Assembly (NCBI GenBank): GCA_000402295.1
Contig: AQRW01000158.1
Coordinates: forward strand, 1 to 26,826
Source of the DNA: Candidatus Aerophobus profundus SCGC AAA252-L23
GTDB lineage: Bacteria; Aerophobota; Aerophobia; Aerophobales; Aerophobaceae
Reading direction: 5' to 3'
DNA: 26,826 nt
Made by a program: the position numbers and the translations under genes. Shown one piece after another: positions 15,186 to 23,373 of the stretch (positions within the stretch are counted from its first letter, which is position 1; each line of letters opens with the position of its first letter). The notes below the pieces were generated by a model. The model saw nothing but the letters and a program-made list of their open reading frames with translations. It did no database searches and was not told the DNA's origin.

Positions 15186-15911
15186 ATGTTGACTAAGCCG
15201 GAGCAGAAACTTCCTGAACATGTGGCCATTATCATGGATGGTAATGGTAGGTGGGCCAAGAAGAAGGGACTGGTCCGAATTGAGGGTCATCGAATTGGGA
15301 TGAAGAAAATCAGGGGAATTACGGATATTTGCTCGGAGTTAGGGATAAAGATTCTAACTCTTTATGCTTTCTCCCGGCAAAACTGGAATCGGCCCCGCAG
15401 AGAAATTGATTTTCTAATGGAACAGTTCAAGGCTTATCTGGTGCGGGAAGAGAAAGATCTAATGAAGAAAAAGACTCAGCTTCGGGTGATTGGGAGAAGA
15501 GATCGTCTTCCTTCGTCTCTGGTGAGGAAAATTGAAGAGGTAATGAGTCACACTCAGCCAAATAGAGAATTTATTCTTAATCTGGCCATAGACTACGGAG
15601 GTCAGGAGGAAATAGTGGATGCTGTGCGTAGTCTATTTAGCCAAGTTAAGCAGGGAGAGCTTAGTCCTGAGGAAATAGATGTAACCCTGTTCAAAAATTA
15701 TCTGTATATGGTCGATTTACCTTATCCTGATTTACTTATCCGCACGGGAGGTGATTTTCGGGTGAGCAATTTTTTGCTCTGGTATATTGCTTATACCGAG
15801 TTGTGGATAACTACCACCTTCTGGCCTGACTTTGGGAAAGAAGAGTTTCTTGGAGCTCTCCAGGACTATGCTAATCGGGAGAGGAGATTTGGAGGAATTA
15901 GCCAAGAATAA
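15186..15911 (+). CDS. uppS: Isoprenyl (undecaprenyl) diphosphate synthase UppS
   Basis: Cis-prenyltransferase making the C55 lipid carrier for peptidoglycan and LPS sugars. Of 241 residues, family motifs are complete: IIMDGNGRWAKKKG with catalytic Asp18, GHRIGMKKI, LYAFSRQNWNRP, NLAIDYGG, DLLIRTGGDFRVSNFLLW and WPDF near the C-terminus. A Tyr replaces the usual Gln after SNFLLW. The ATG at 15186 is preceded by a GAGGGGGAAG stretch at a rather long distance. The 3' end overlaps cdsA, the classical order. Confidence 0.95.
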   Translation: MLTKPEQKLPEHVAIIMDGNGRWAKKKGLVRIEGHRIGMKKIRGITDICSELGIKILTLYAFSRQNWNRPRREIDFLMEQFKAYLVREEKDLMKKKTQLRVIGRRDRLPSSLVRKIEEVMSHTQPNREFILNLAIDYGGQEEIVDAVRSLFSQVKQGELSPEEIDVTLFKNYLYMVDLPYPDLLIRTGGDFRVSNFLLWYIAYTELWITTTFWPDFGKEEFLGALQDYANRERRFGGISQE

Positions 15912-16710
15912 GGTCGTTCTAAAAAGGTGTCTGGTAGCTATTATCTTTGTTCCTATTTTTGTTCTGGTAATTTTGTGTAATCATCAATTATTCTTTCTGG
16001 TCTTAACGTGTTCCATAATTGGATGGGCTCTATATGAATTTTTTCGGGCCGTCGCCGACAAGAAAGATAAATCTGTTTCGCTTTATAATATTAGTCTAGG
16101 TATTTTGATTCCCCTTTTGTTTTTCTTTGCTGGGGAAAGGGCTATTCCTCTGGTTTTGACCGTGATAATTTTTCTTGTTTTTTTACATCAGTTCTTTCTC
16201 CTCCGGATTTCCCGAGTGATGACGGATATTTCCTTTTCTCTAACAGGAATCCTTTATGTAAGCTTCTTACTTAGCTATCTGATTCTTCTCCGGGCAACTC
16301 CTGGAATGGGAAAATGGCTGGTTCTCACCACTTTTTTCATTACCTGGATGGGAGACAGTGGAGCTTATTTTGTGGGAAAAATGTGGGGCCGCCACCGCTT
16401 TTTTTCTACCCTGAGTGCCCATAAGACAGTGGAAGGGCTTATGGGAGCGATAAGTTTAAGTCTGGCCGGGGCTCTGATTTCATGCTGGTGGTTTCCTTTG
16501 CCCTGGTATCATATCCTGGCTTTAGGTGGTCTGGGTGGGGTAATGGGGCAGTTGGGAGATTTCTTTGAATCCATGCTCAAAAGAGGATTGGGAATCAAGG
16601 ATTTCGGTAAGTTTCTTCCCGGACACGGGGGAGTACTGGATCGTTTTGACAGTATAATATTTGTGGCTCCTTTTTTTTACTACTATTACCAATTGTTTAT
16701 AGCAGCTTAA
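15868..16710 (+). CDS. cdsA: Phosphatidate cytidylyltransferase CdsA
   Basis: Integral membrane enzyme that makes CDP-diacylglycerol from CTP and phosphatidate for phospholipid synthesis. Several hydrophobic helices cover most of its 280 residues, and the C-terminus holds the CdsA signature (S-x-L-K-R ... K-D ... PGHGGVLDRFD) including the conserved MGDSGAYFVGK segment upstream. The ATG at 15868 lies inside uppS (44-base overlap); an in-frame TTG at 15889, preceded by GGGAGAGGAG, would give a shorter N-terminus and is a serious alternative. The gene following in many genomes, dxr, is not present. Confidence 0.93.
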   Translation: MLIGRGDLEELAKNKVVLKRCLVAIIFVPIFVLVILCNHQLFFLVLTCSIIGWALYEFFRAVADKKDKSVSLYNISLGILIPLLFFFAGERAIPLVLTVIIFLVFLHQFFLLRISRVMTDISFSLTGILYVSFLLSYLILLRATPGMGKWLVLTTFFITWMGDSGAYFVGKMWGRHRFFSTLSAHKTVEGLMGAISLSLAGALISCWWFPLPWYHILALGGLGGVMGQLGDFFESMLKRGLGIKDFGKFLPGHGGVLDRFDSIIFVAPFFYYYYQLFIAA

Positions 16711-16730
16711 CAAATAAAAATTTAGCTTAA

Positions 16731-16753
16731 CGGCTGGTCGGCGCAGAGACCAG
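16731..16753. other. Short hairpin after cdsA
   Basis: CTGGTC/GACCAG, a 6-bp stem with an 8-base loop, about 20 bases after the cdsA stop. There is no T tract, so a terminator role is doubtful. Confidence 0.4.
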
Positions 16754-16778
16754 ACTTAGGAATTAACAGTTCCATTTG

Positions 16779-16838
16779 GCTAACCGCTGGCTTTAGCCGG
16801 CGAAAAACAAGCGCAACCTAAAGGTTGCGGCTACCTTT
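16779..16838 (+). repeat. Dispersed palindromic repeat, copy 3
   Basis: First hairpin CGCTGGC-TTTA-GCCGGCG, where a T-G pair replaces C-G. The second is CGCAACC-TAAA-GGTTGCG, closed by GGCTACC. The outer left strand is GGCTAACC, and the conserved flanks of copies 2, 5 and 6 are only partly visible. A separate small hairpin GGCGA/TCGCC follows at 16845-16860. Together they occupy the 209-bp cdsA-rseP gap. Confidence 0.8.
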
Positions 16839-16919
16839 ACCAAGGGCGATTAGAGTCGCCTCTGTTCACAAGCGAGTTGTTTAAAATTTTGCTGGGTCAA
16901 AAAAACAGGGAGAGACTGA

Positions 16920-17948
16920 ATGTTTACTCTAATTTTTGTGGTAATCGTGTTTATTATCCTTATTCTGCCTCATGAATTGGGGCATCTCTTGATGGCTAAA
17001 AAATTTGGTATCCGGGTGGATAAGTTTTCCTTTGGTTTTGGCCCTCGCCTGTGGGGAATAAAAAGAGGGGAAACCGAGTATGTTATTTCGGCTTTTCCTT
17101 TAGGAGGTTATGTGAAAATCGCCGGAATGCAGCCGGGAGAAGAAAACACTAAAGATGGTTTTCAGAACAAATCACTGGGCCAACGTATTCTGGTAATCTG
17201 TGCCGGTCCCCTGATGAATTATTTGATTAGTATAGTTTTGTTAGCGGCGGTTTTTATGATTGGATTTTATACTGTCAATATTAATGAGACCATAGTGGGA
17301 CAAGTAGTAGTCAATTCTCCTGCTGAGGAAGCGGGGATTTTACCTGGCGATCGCATAATTCAAATTAATGGTCGTCCTGTCCACAATTGGAATGAGCTGT
17401 CTCTTCTAATAACAGAAGGTGGTGATGAAACTCTTGCTTTATCAATAGAGCGAAAAACTCAAACCTTCATTGTTAAGATGAAGCCGATATTTGATCCGGA
17501 GCTAAAAAAAAAGATTATCGGTATTAGTCAGCCAATGGTTTATGTCCGTTATAATCCTCTGGAAGCACTGGGTCGAGGAGCGGAAAGAGCTGTTTTCATA
17601 ACCGGGGTAATTATTTCGGCCGTGGGGGGAATGATTAAAGGAACGGTCCCGGCTGAGTTTACCGGGCCGGTTGGTATTGTCCAGTTCGTTGGGCAGAGCG
17701 CCAGAATGGGAGCAGTTAATTTTCTTGCTCTCACTGCTCTGCTCAGTATCAACTTAGGTCTTTTTAATCTACTGCCCATACCGGCTCTGGACGGTGGCAG
17801 ACTTTTGTTCTTAATAATTGAGGGAATTTGGGGTAGGCCTATTAATATGGCCAAACAAGAGTTAATTCACTATCTTGGTTTCATAATTTTAATGGCCCTA
17901 GTTCTTCTGGTAACCTATCAGGATATTGTTCGTCTGGTTGGTCGGTAA
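16920..17948 (+). CDS. rseP: Site-2 intramembrane zinc metalloprotease RseP
   Basis: Membrane protease (M50 family) that cleaves anti-sigma factors and signal-peptide remnants within the membrane. The 342-residue protein has HELGH (His18-His22) in the first transmembrane helix, the GFGPRLWG and FPLGGYVKIAGM segments, one periplasmic PDZ domain (about residues 110-165; AEEAGILPGDRIIQING), and the second active-site motif LLPIPALDGGRL near residue 280, followed by a last hydrophobic helix. The ATG has AGGGAGAG upstream. It is the single-PDZ form, shorter than the two-PDZ E. coli RseP. A 9-bp minisatellite begins two bases after its stop. Confidence 0.93.
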   Translation: MFTLIFVVIVFIILILPHELGHLLMAKKFGIRVDKFSFGFGPRLWGIKRGETEYVISAFPLGGYVKIAGMQPGEENTKDGFQNKSLGQRILVICAGPLMNYLISIVLLAAVFMIGFYTVNINETIVGQVVVNSPAEEAGILPGDRIIQINGRPVHNWNELSLLITEGGDETLALSIERKTQTFIVKMKPIFDPELKKKIIGISQPMVYVRYNPLEALGRGAERAVFITGVIISAVGGMIKGTVPAEFTGPVGIVQFVGQSARMGAVNFLALTALLSINLGLFNLLPIPALDGGRLLFLIIEGIWGRPINMAKQELIHYLGFIILMALVLLVTYQDIVRLVGR

Positions 17949-17950
17949 CG

Positions 17951-18013
17951 CTGGTTCATCTCGTTGATTCCGTTGAGTCCGTTTATCTCGTTTATTTGGT
18001 TCGTCTGGTTCGT
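17951..18013 (-). repeat. Degenerate 9-bp minisatellite, 7 units
   Basis: Seven consecutive 9-mers from CTGGTTCAT to TTGGTTCGT and CTGGTTCGT, most degenerate at the rseP side and best conserved at the far end. The unit TTGGTTCGT is the exact reverse complement of the phase-shifted unit repeated inside the 3' end of rpmA. Confidence 0.8.
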
Positions 18014-18015
18014 CG

Positions 18016-18128
18016 AGTAGCCGCAGGCTTTATTTCCTCTATTATGATCCGGTAGCCGCAGGCTTTAGCCTGCGTTTATTGGTGCAAGTTAAAGGTTGAG
18101 GCTACCTTTTTGAAAACTAAACTATTAC
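18016..18128 (+). repeat. Dispersed palindromic repeat, copy 4 with a partial duplicate
   Basis: A truncated left half (GTAGCCGCAGGCTTTA, 18018-18033) abuts the minisatellite. After 17 bases comes a full unit: CGCAGGC-TTTA-GCCTGCG, a decayed second hairpin (GTGCAAGTT/AGGTTGAGG), closing GGCTACC, and the conserved right flank TTTTTGAAAACTAAACTATTAC. It lies in the rseP-vorB gap; no convincing promoter was found here. Confidence 0.8.
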
Positions 18129-18168
18129 AAAAATAGAGGAAGAAAAGTCCTTAAACTATTTCAATAAA

Positions 18169-19251
18169 ATGGAAGTGAAAAAAGTTTTACTTTCGGGAAA
18201 TGAGGCCTTAGCTAAGGGAGCCATTAGAGCGGGGTGTCGTTTTTACTTTGGTTATCCGATTACACCTCAATCAGAGATTCCTGCCTATATGGCGCAGAAA
18301 TTAAGAGAGGTAGGTGGCTTTTTTCTTCAAGCAGAAAGTGAGATAGCGGCCATTAATATGGTTTATGGAGCTGCTGCGGCTGGGGCCAGGACTATGACTT
18401 CTTCCTCTGGCCCGGGAATTAGTCTGAAACAGGAAGGTATCTCTTACTTGGCTGGAGCAGAATTACCCGCCGTAATTGTGAATGTGATGCGGGGTGGACC
18501 AGGGCTGGGGAATATTGCTCCAGCTCAGTCTGACTATTTTCAGGCTACTCGGGGAGGTGGTCACGGGGATTATCATCTTATAGTCTTAGCGCCTTATTCA
18601 GGACAGGAAATGTTTGACTTTATGGTTCCGGCCTTTGATTTGGCCGATAAGTATCGAAATCCAGTGATGGTTTTGGCTGATGCCATCCTTGGCCAAATGA
18701 TGGAAGGAGTAGAAATAAAACCACTTGCTAGGAAAGGAAAGGGGGGAAAAAGTTGGGCTGTAAGCGGAGCCAGGGGTAGAAAGAGGAATTTAATCAGATC
18801 TCTCTTTCTTCCAGAAGGACTTCTAGAAGAACATAATCAGAAACTCCAGAGAAAATATAGAAGAATGCGGAAAGAAGTGAGATATCAAATCTTAGAGACA
18901 GAAGATATGAGCATTCTTCTAATAGCCTACGGAAGTATGGCCAGAGTTTGCCAACAAGTTGTTTCGGAACTTAGAGAGGAAGGGATAAGTTCTGGACTCT
19001 TTCGTCCGATCACTTTGTGGCCTTTCCCTTACCAGGTCCTGGAGCGTCTGTCTCAAAGAGTAAGAGGTATTTTTGTTTTGGAGATGAGTGAAGGGCAGAT
19101 GCTGGAGGATGTTCAATTAGCCGTCAAAGGGAGGACTCCCCTCGGGTTTTATGGGAGACTGGGGGGAGGTGTGCCCACTCCCGGGGAAGTTAAGAAGAGA
19201 ATAAAACTCTTTCTGAGAAAGAAAGCAATTTACTCAAAAGGAGGAAAATAA
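18169..19251 (+). CDS. vorB: 2-oxoacid:ferredoxin oxidoreductase alpha subunit, VorB-like
   Basis: Alpha subunit of a ferredoxin-dependent 2-oxoacid oxidoreductase, best matching the VorB (3-methyl-2-oxobutanoate/2-oxoisovalerate) type. Supporting segments are GNEALAKGAIRAGCRFYFGY, PITPQSEIPAYM, QAESEIAAINMVYGAAAAGA, TSSSGPGISLKQEG and MRGGPGLGNIAPAQSDYFQA, followed by the C-terminal transketolase-like domain (ILLIAYGSMARV, LWPFP). The 360-residue length is complete. The thiamine-diphosphate-binding beta subunit, gamma subunit and ferredoxin-like subunit that usually flank vorB are absent, so it must pair with products encoded elsewhere. The ATG lacks a Shine-Dalgarno at normal distance (the nearest GAGGAAG is about 30 bases upstream). 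leuD starts 1 base after its stop, suggesting a branched-chain amino acid role. Confidence 0.9.
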   Translation: MEVKKVLLSGNEALAKGAIRAGCRFYFGYPITPQSEIPAYMAQKLREVGGFFLQAESEIAAINMVYGAAAAGARTMTSSSGPGISLKQEGISYLAGAELPAVIVNVMRGGPGLGNIAPAQSDYFQATRGGGHGDYHLIVLAPYSGQEMFDFMVPAFDLADKYRNPVMVLADAILGQMMEGVEIKPLARKGKGGKSWAVSGARGRKRNLIRSLFLPEGLLEEHNQKLQRKYRRMRKEVRYQILETEDMSILLIAYGSMARVCQQVVSELREEGISSGLFRPITLWPFPYQVLERLSQRVRGIFVLEMSEGQMLEDVQLAVKGRTPLGFYGRLGGGVPTPGEVKKRIKLFLRKKAIYSKGGK

Positions 19252-19252
19252 G

Positions 19253-19762
19253 GTGCAGATTAAGGGAAAAGTGTTAAAATACGGCCACAACATCAATACT
19301 GATGAAATTATTCCGGCTCGTTATCTGGTGACCACCAGCCAAGAGGAATTGGCCAAACACTGCCTGGAGGATCTGGATGACAAATTTGTGGTTAAAGTTA
19401 AAGAGGCTAAAATTTTAGTGGCGGGAAAGAATTTTGGTTGTGGTTCCTCCCGGGAACACGCTCCTTTGGCTCTGAAGGGTGCAGGAGTAGCTTGTATTAT
19501 TGCGATTTCGTTTGCTCGTATATTCTTTCGAAATTGCCTTAATATGGGTATTCCTATTTTTGAATGTCCCAAAATCTGGCAAGAAGTTAATGAAGCAGAA
19601 ACTATACAAATTGATTCAGAAACGGGGACGATTGAAAATTTATCTCAGAACTGTAGTTACGCTGTTTTACCTTATCCTGAGTTTGTTCAGCAGTTAATTG
19701 ACCAAGGGGGATTGGAAGAATATATCAAGGAAGAAATCAAAACTAACTCAATAACTTTATGA
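19253..19762 (+). CDS. leuD: 3-isopropylmalate/citramalate dehydratase small subunit LeuD
   Basis: Small subunit of the [4Fe-4S] isomerase that dehydrates and rehydrates 2-isopropylmalate, or (R)-citramalate in the CimA route. The 169-residue length and motifs (GHNINTDEIIPARYL, NFGCGSSREHAPLALKGAG, FARIFFRNCLNMGIP) place it with the short archaeal/anaerobe-type LeuD. Start is a GTG at 19253 with AAAAGGAGG inside the vorB 3' end. The large subunit LeuC is not in the window. The gene is 18 bases upstream of cimA, whose product its enzyme would convert. Confidence 0.93.
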   Translation: MQIKGKVLKYGHNINTDEIIPARYLVTTSQEELAKHCLEDLDDKFVVKVKEAKILVAGKNFGCGSSREHAPLALKGAGVACIIAISFARIFFRNCLNMGIPIFECPKIWQEVNEAETIQIDSETGTIENLSQNCSYAVLPYPEFVQQLIDQGGLEEYIKEEIKTNSITL

Positions 19763-19780
19763 TGCCAAAAAAGGATTCTT

Positions 19781-21340
19781 GTGAAAGTAAAAATTTACGA
19801 TACTACCTTACGGGATGGTACCCAAGCAGCTAATCTTTCTTTTTCTCTGGGTGATAAGATCGAGGTAGCTCTCCAAATAGATGAGTTAGGAATAGATTAC
19901 ATTGAAGGTGGATGGCCTGGTTCCAATCCAAAGGATATTCAGTTTTTTAGTGAAATTAAGAAATATTCTCTCAAGAAAGCTAAAATAGCTGCTTTTGGTA
20001 GTACCCGCAGGAAAAATACCCGAACGGAAGAAGACTCCAATTTACTAAAATTACTTGAGGCCGAAACAGAAGTAGTAACCATTTTTGGTAAGAGTTGGGC
20101 TTTTCATGTGCAAAAGGTCTTGAGAACCGATGAGGACGAAAACTTAAGGATGATAGAGGAATCGGTGTCTTATGTGAAAAAAAGGGGTCGGGAAGTTATT
20201 TTTGATGCGGAGCATTTTTTTGACGGATTCAAAGAAAACCCGGTGTATGCCTTAAAGATTCTTCAGGTAGCTTCCCTGGCGGGAGCAGATTGTCTTGTTC
20301 TCTGCGATAGTAATGGTAGTTCACTTCCTTATGAGATTGAAGAAATCGTTGAATCAGTCAAGAGCCAGATAGAAACTCCCCTGGGAATCCATACCCATAA
20401 TGATAGTGGTATGGCGGTGGCTAATTCTATAATTGCTGTGAGACTGGGAGTCGAGCACATTCAGGGAACCATAAATGGTTACGGAGAAAGGTGTGGTAAT
20501 GCTGATTTATGTTCAGTTTTACCGAATCTTGTTTTCAAAATGCATATTCCCTGTCTAGCAGTAGAGAAGCTGAAGTCTCTAACCTCTATTTCCCGTTTTG
20601 TCAATGAACTGGCTAATCTCCCTCACAATGGGCATCAACCCTATGTCGGCAAATATGCCTTCGCTCATAAGGGAGGTATCCATGCCAGTGGGGTTTCCCG
20701 GGATCGGAAAGCCTATGAACATATAAATCCTGCTTTAGTGGGTAACAAAAGAGACATTCTCATAAGTGAGCTATCTGGGAGGAGTAGCGTTCTCTACCGT
20801 CTTAAGGGAAGGAATCTTGATCCTAAAAAAATGGTTTTACTGAGCCAGAAGCTGATTAAACAAATAAAAAAGATGGAGAATGAGGGATACGAATTCGAAA
20901 GTGCGGATGGTTCTTTCGAGCTTCTGGCCAAGAAAATTACCGGGGAATATAAGAAATTATTTGACCTGGAGAGCTTCCGGGTAACCGTGGAAAGGAGAGA
21001 AAACGGAGAACTTATCTCTGAGGCCACGGTCAAGTTAAAGTTGAAGGGGAAAATAATTCATACCGTGGCTGAGGGCAACGGCCCGGTTAATGCTCTGGAT
21101 AAGGCCCTGCGAAAGGCTTTAGAACAAGACTATCCTGAGCTAAAAGTGATGCATTTAACTGATTACAAGGTCCGAATACTGGATATGGGTGCCGGCACCA
21201 GAGCTAAAACCAGAGTTCTTGTAGATTCTTGCGATGAGGAAAGCCACTGGGGAACGGTGGGTGTTTCTCCTAATATAATTGAAGCCAGTTGGGAGGCACT
21301 GCTGGATTCTATTGAGTATAAACTAAACAGGAAAATATGA
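19781..21340 (+). CDS. cimA: Citramalate synthase CimA
   Basis: Condenses pyruvate and acetyl-CoA to (R)-citramalate, first step of the threonine-independent route to 2-oxobutanoate and isoleucine. The 519-residue protein has the HMGL-like barrel with DTTLRDGTQA (residues 7-16), IEGGWPGSNPKD, AFGSTRR, HTHNDSGMAVANS (metal-binding HxH) and GTINGYGERCGNADL, then a C-terminal LeuA-dimer regulatory domain (about residues 390-515; AEGNGPVNALDKALRKAL). Motif wording and length fit the citramalate synthase branch rather than 2-isopropylmalate synthase. Start GTG at 19781 with AAGG upstream. It ends 27 bases from the convergent rtcB. Confidence 0.95.
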   Translation: MKVKIYDTTLRDGTQAANLSFSLGDKIEVALQIDELGIDYIEGGWPGSNPKDIQFFSEIKKYSLKKAKIAAFGSTRRKNTRTEEDSNLLKLLEAETEVVTIFGKSWAFHVQKVLRTDEDENLRMIEESVSYVKKRGREVIFDAEHFFDGFKENPVYALKILQVASLAGADCLVLCDSNGSSLPYEIEEIVESVKSQIETPLGIHTHNDSGMAVANSIIAVRLGVEHIQGTINGYGERCGNADLCSVLPNLVFKMHIPCLAVEKLKSLTSISRFVNELANLPHNGHQPYVGKYAFAHKGGIHASGVSRDRKAYEHINPALVGNKRDILISELSGRSSVLYRLKGRNLDPKKMVLLSQKLIKQIKKMENEGYEFESADGSFELLAKKITGEYKKLFDLESFRVTVERRENGELISEATVKLKLKGKIIHTVAEGNGPVNALDKALRKALEQDYPELKVMHLTDYKVRILDMGAGTRAKTRVLVDSCDEESHWGTVGVSPNIIEASWEALLDSIEYKLNRKI

Positions 21341-21367
21341 ATAGCCGTAGTTAACCCAGGTTTCTAT

Positions 21368-22813
21368 TTATCCTTTGATTACACCCAAGGGTTTAAGACG
21401 AGCTACTTTTCGGGAAAGTCCTGCTTTTTCTACGATTTCCACCACCTGATCTATATTCTTGTAAGCCTCGGGCATTTCCTCGGCTATATTTTCTCTGCCT
21501 CGGGCCATAAGCAAGATCCCTTTTTTTTCCATTTCTTTTTCAATTGATCTACCCCGGGCAACCCTTATAGCCTTAGATCGACTCATTACTCTACCGGCCC
21601 CGTGGCAGGTACTTCCCCAGGATTCTTTCAGAGCTAACTCAGAGCCCACCATTACGTAAGAATTGGTCCCCATGTCTCCCGGAACCAACACTGGCTGGCC
21701 GACTTTTCGATAAATTTCCGGCACTTGAGGGTGATGAGCCGGGAAAGCTCGGGTAGCTCCTTTGCGGTGGACAAAAATTAACTTTTTTTCTCCCTTAATC
21801 AAATGTTTCTCAAATTTACCAATATTGTGACAAACATCATAGACCAATTCCATTCCTAACTCTCTGGGTGAGAGATTAAGTACTCTCTGGAAAACCTGGC
21901 GGGTCCAGTGCATCATTACCTGTCGGTTAGCCCAGGCATAGTTAGCCGCACAAGCCATGGCGCTAAAATAGTCCTGTCCTTCCGGAGAGTCAAGAGGAGC
22001 ACAGGCTAACTGACGGTCAGGCAGAGAGATATTATACTTAAGTACGGCCCGGCGCATTACAGTTAAGTAATCGTCACAAATTTGATAACCCAGGCCCCGA
22101 GAGCCACTGTGGATCATGACGGCAATTGCTCCTCTCCTTAGTCCAAAAACCGTGGCTACCAGGTCATCATAAATTTCATCAATTAAATCAATTTCTAAAA
22201 AGTGGTTTCCCGAACCCAGCGTTCCCACCTGGTTTTTCCCTCTCTTGTAGGCCATAGAACTGACCCGGTCAGGATCCGCTCCTTCCATAGTACCGTATTC
22301 CTCGGTCCGCTCCAGATCTTCTTGACTTCCAAAACCTTGTCTTACCGCCCATTTAGCTCCCTGGACGAAGACTTTTCTTAAATCAGACTGGGAAAGATGT
22401 AAATTAGAGGTGCATCCTACTCCACAGGGTATTTGGGAGAAAAGAGTTGACAGAAGAGAAGGGAGCTTACTTTTTATCTGGGACAGCTCCAGGTTGGTGC
22501 GGACAAGCCTCACTCCACAGTTGATATCGTAGCCAATCCCTCCGGGGGAGATTACCCCGCCTTGAGCAGGATCGGTGGCGGCCACCCCACCGATGCAAAA
22601 GCCGTATCCCCAGTGCATGTCAGGCATAGCCAGAGAATACCTTAAAATCCCCGGTAGGTGAGCTACATTCTTTACTTGTAAGGGTGTGTTATCTTTTTTG
22701 ACTACCTGAAGCATCTTAAAGTCAGCGTAGAGTCTACCGGGAACCCGCATTTCCTCCACGGGGGGGATCTCCCAGCGGTAATCATCAATTTTCTTGAAAG
22801 TAAATTCATTCAT
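21368..22813 (-). CDS. rtcB: RNA-splicing ligase RtcB
   Basis: GTP- and Mn-dependent ligase joining 2',3'-cyclic phosphate and 5'-OH RNA ends, for RNA repair. At 481 residues it is full length. Metal and guanylation motifs are intact: GGIGYDINCGVRL, GTLGSGNHFLEID, MIHSGSRGLGYQ, DVCHNIGKFEKH, HRKGATRAFPAHHP, VPGDMGTNSYVM and STCHGAGRVMSR with the histidine that becomes GMP-linked. The upstream gene on the same strand encodes archease, its activator, 73 bases away. It is convergent with cimA and no terminator was seen in the 27 bases between. Confidence 0.97.
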   Translation of the reverse strand: MNEFTFKKIDDYRWEIPPVEEMRVPGRLYADFKMLQVVKKDNTPLQVKNVAHLPGILRYSLAMPDMHWGYGFCIGGVAATDPAQGGVISPGGIGYDINCGVRLVRTNLELSQIKSKLPSLLSTLFSQIPCGVGCTSNLHLSQSDLRKVFVQGAKWAVRQGFGSQEDLERTEEYGTMEGADPDRVSSMAYKRGKNQVGTLGSGNHFLEIDLIDEIYDDLVATVFGLRRGAIAVMIHSGSRGLGYQICDDYLTVMRRAVLKYNISLPDRQLACAPLDSPEGQDYFSAMACAANYAWANRQVMMHWTRQVFQRVLNLSPRELGMELVYDVCHNIGKFEKHLIKGEKKLIFVHRKGATRAFPAHHPQVPEIYRKVGQPVLVPGDMGTNSYVMVGSELALKESWGSTCHGAGRVMSRSKAIRVARGRSIEKEMEKKGILLMARGRENIAEEMPEAYKNIDQVVEIVEKAGLSRKVARLKPLGVIKG

Positions 22814-22886
22814 AGCAAAACCTTATATTACCGGCCAGCCAAGACCTTTAGCTTCCGGAAAATTTCCCTGGCATTTTCCCTTTGAT

Positions 22887-23303
22887 TTAAATGTCAAAAA
22901 TAACCTGGGCTTGCCAGCCCTTCATCTCTCTTTTTACCTGTAATCCGTGATAGGTTACTGCTTTTATCTCGGTTTTTAGCCGGTGTTTTTTCAGATTGAG
23001 TTTTTCCCCGCAAACTGTAGCTTCTAGGCGGAATTTGTCTATTTTTTCCACTTTAAATATTTTAAATATATATCCATAACCATTAAATTGAGAAAGAAGC
23101 TTTCGCAGCCAATCAGCCAAGAGTTCATCCCATCCCTCACTTTCCACAATTAGCTCCATCTGTTCCCGGCAGCTTACCCCACTTAAGTCGACTAGAATAT
23201 CAAACATAGCCCAAGCTGCATTTTCAAACAACTCAGGGACTGTGTTTCCGCGGATTTTTAGACCCAAATCAGCAGTATGATTAATAAATTCGTACTTCTT
23301 CAT
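22887..23303 (-). CDS. Archease (RtcB activator)
   Basis: Archease stimulates RtcB guanylation and turnover; it lies directly upstream of rtcB in a two-gene unit. From the ATG at 23303 the protein has 138 residues and begins KYEFINHTADLGLKIRG, the family N-terminus with the metal-binding Asp. WDELLADWLRKLLSQF and the C-terminal VTYHGLQVKREMKGWQAQVIFDI-like strand also match. The frame continues upstream to a TTG at 23339 that has a GGAG about 11 bases ahead, so a 12-residue longer form is possible; the ATG is preferred by homology. The gene diverges from argB, their starts being about 70 bases apart. Confidence 0.92.
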   Translation of the reverse strand: MKKYEFINHTADLGLKIRGNTVPELFENAAWAMFDILVDLSGVSCREQMELIVESEGWDELLADWLRKLLSQFNGYGYIFKIFKVEKIDKFRLEATVCGEKLNLKKHRLKTEIKAVTYHGLQVKREMKGWQAQVIFDI

Positions 23304-23373
23304 CGGGGGAAATTCTATCAGATTATAGTCATCCGTCAATCTCTATATTTCTCCAAACCTGGCGGAGTTTCTG

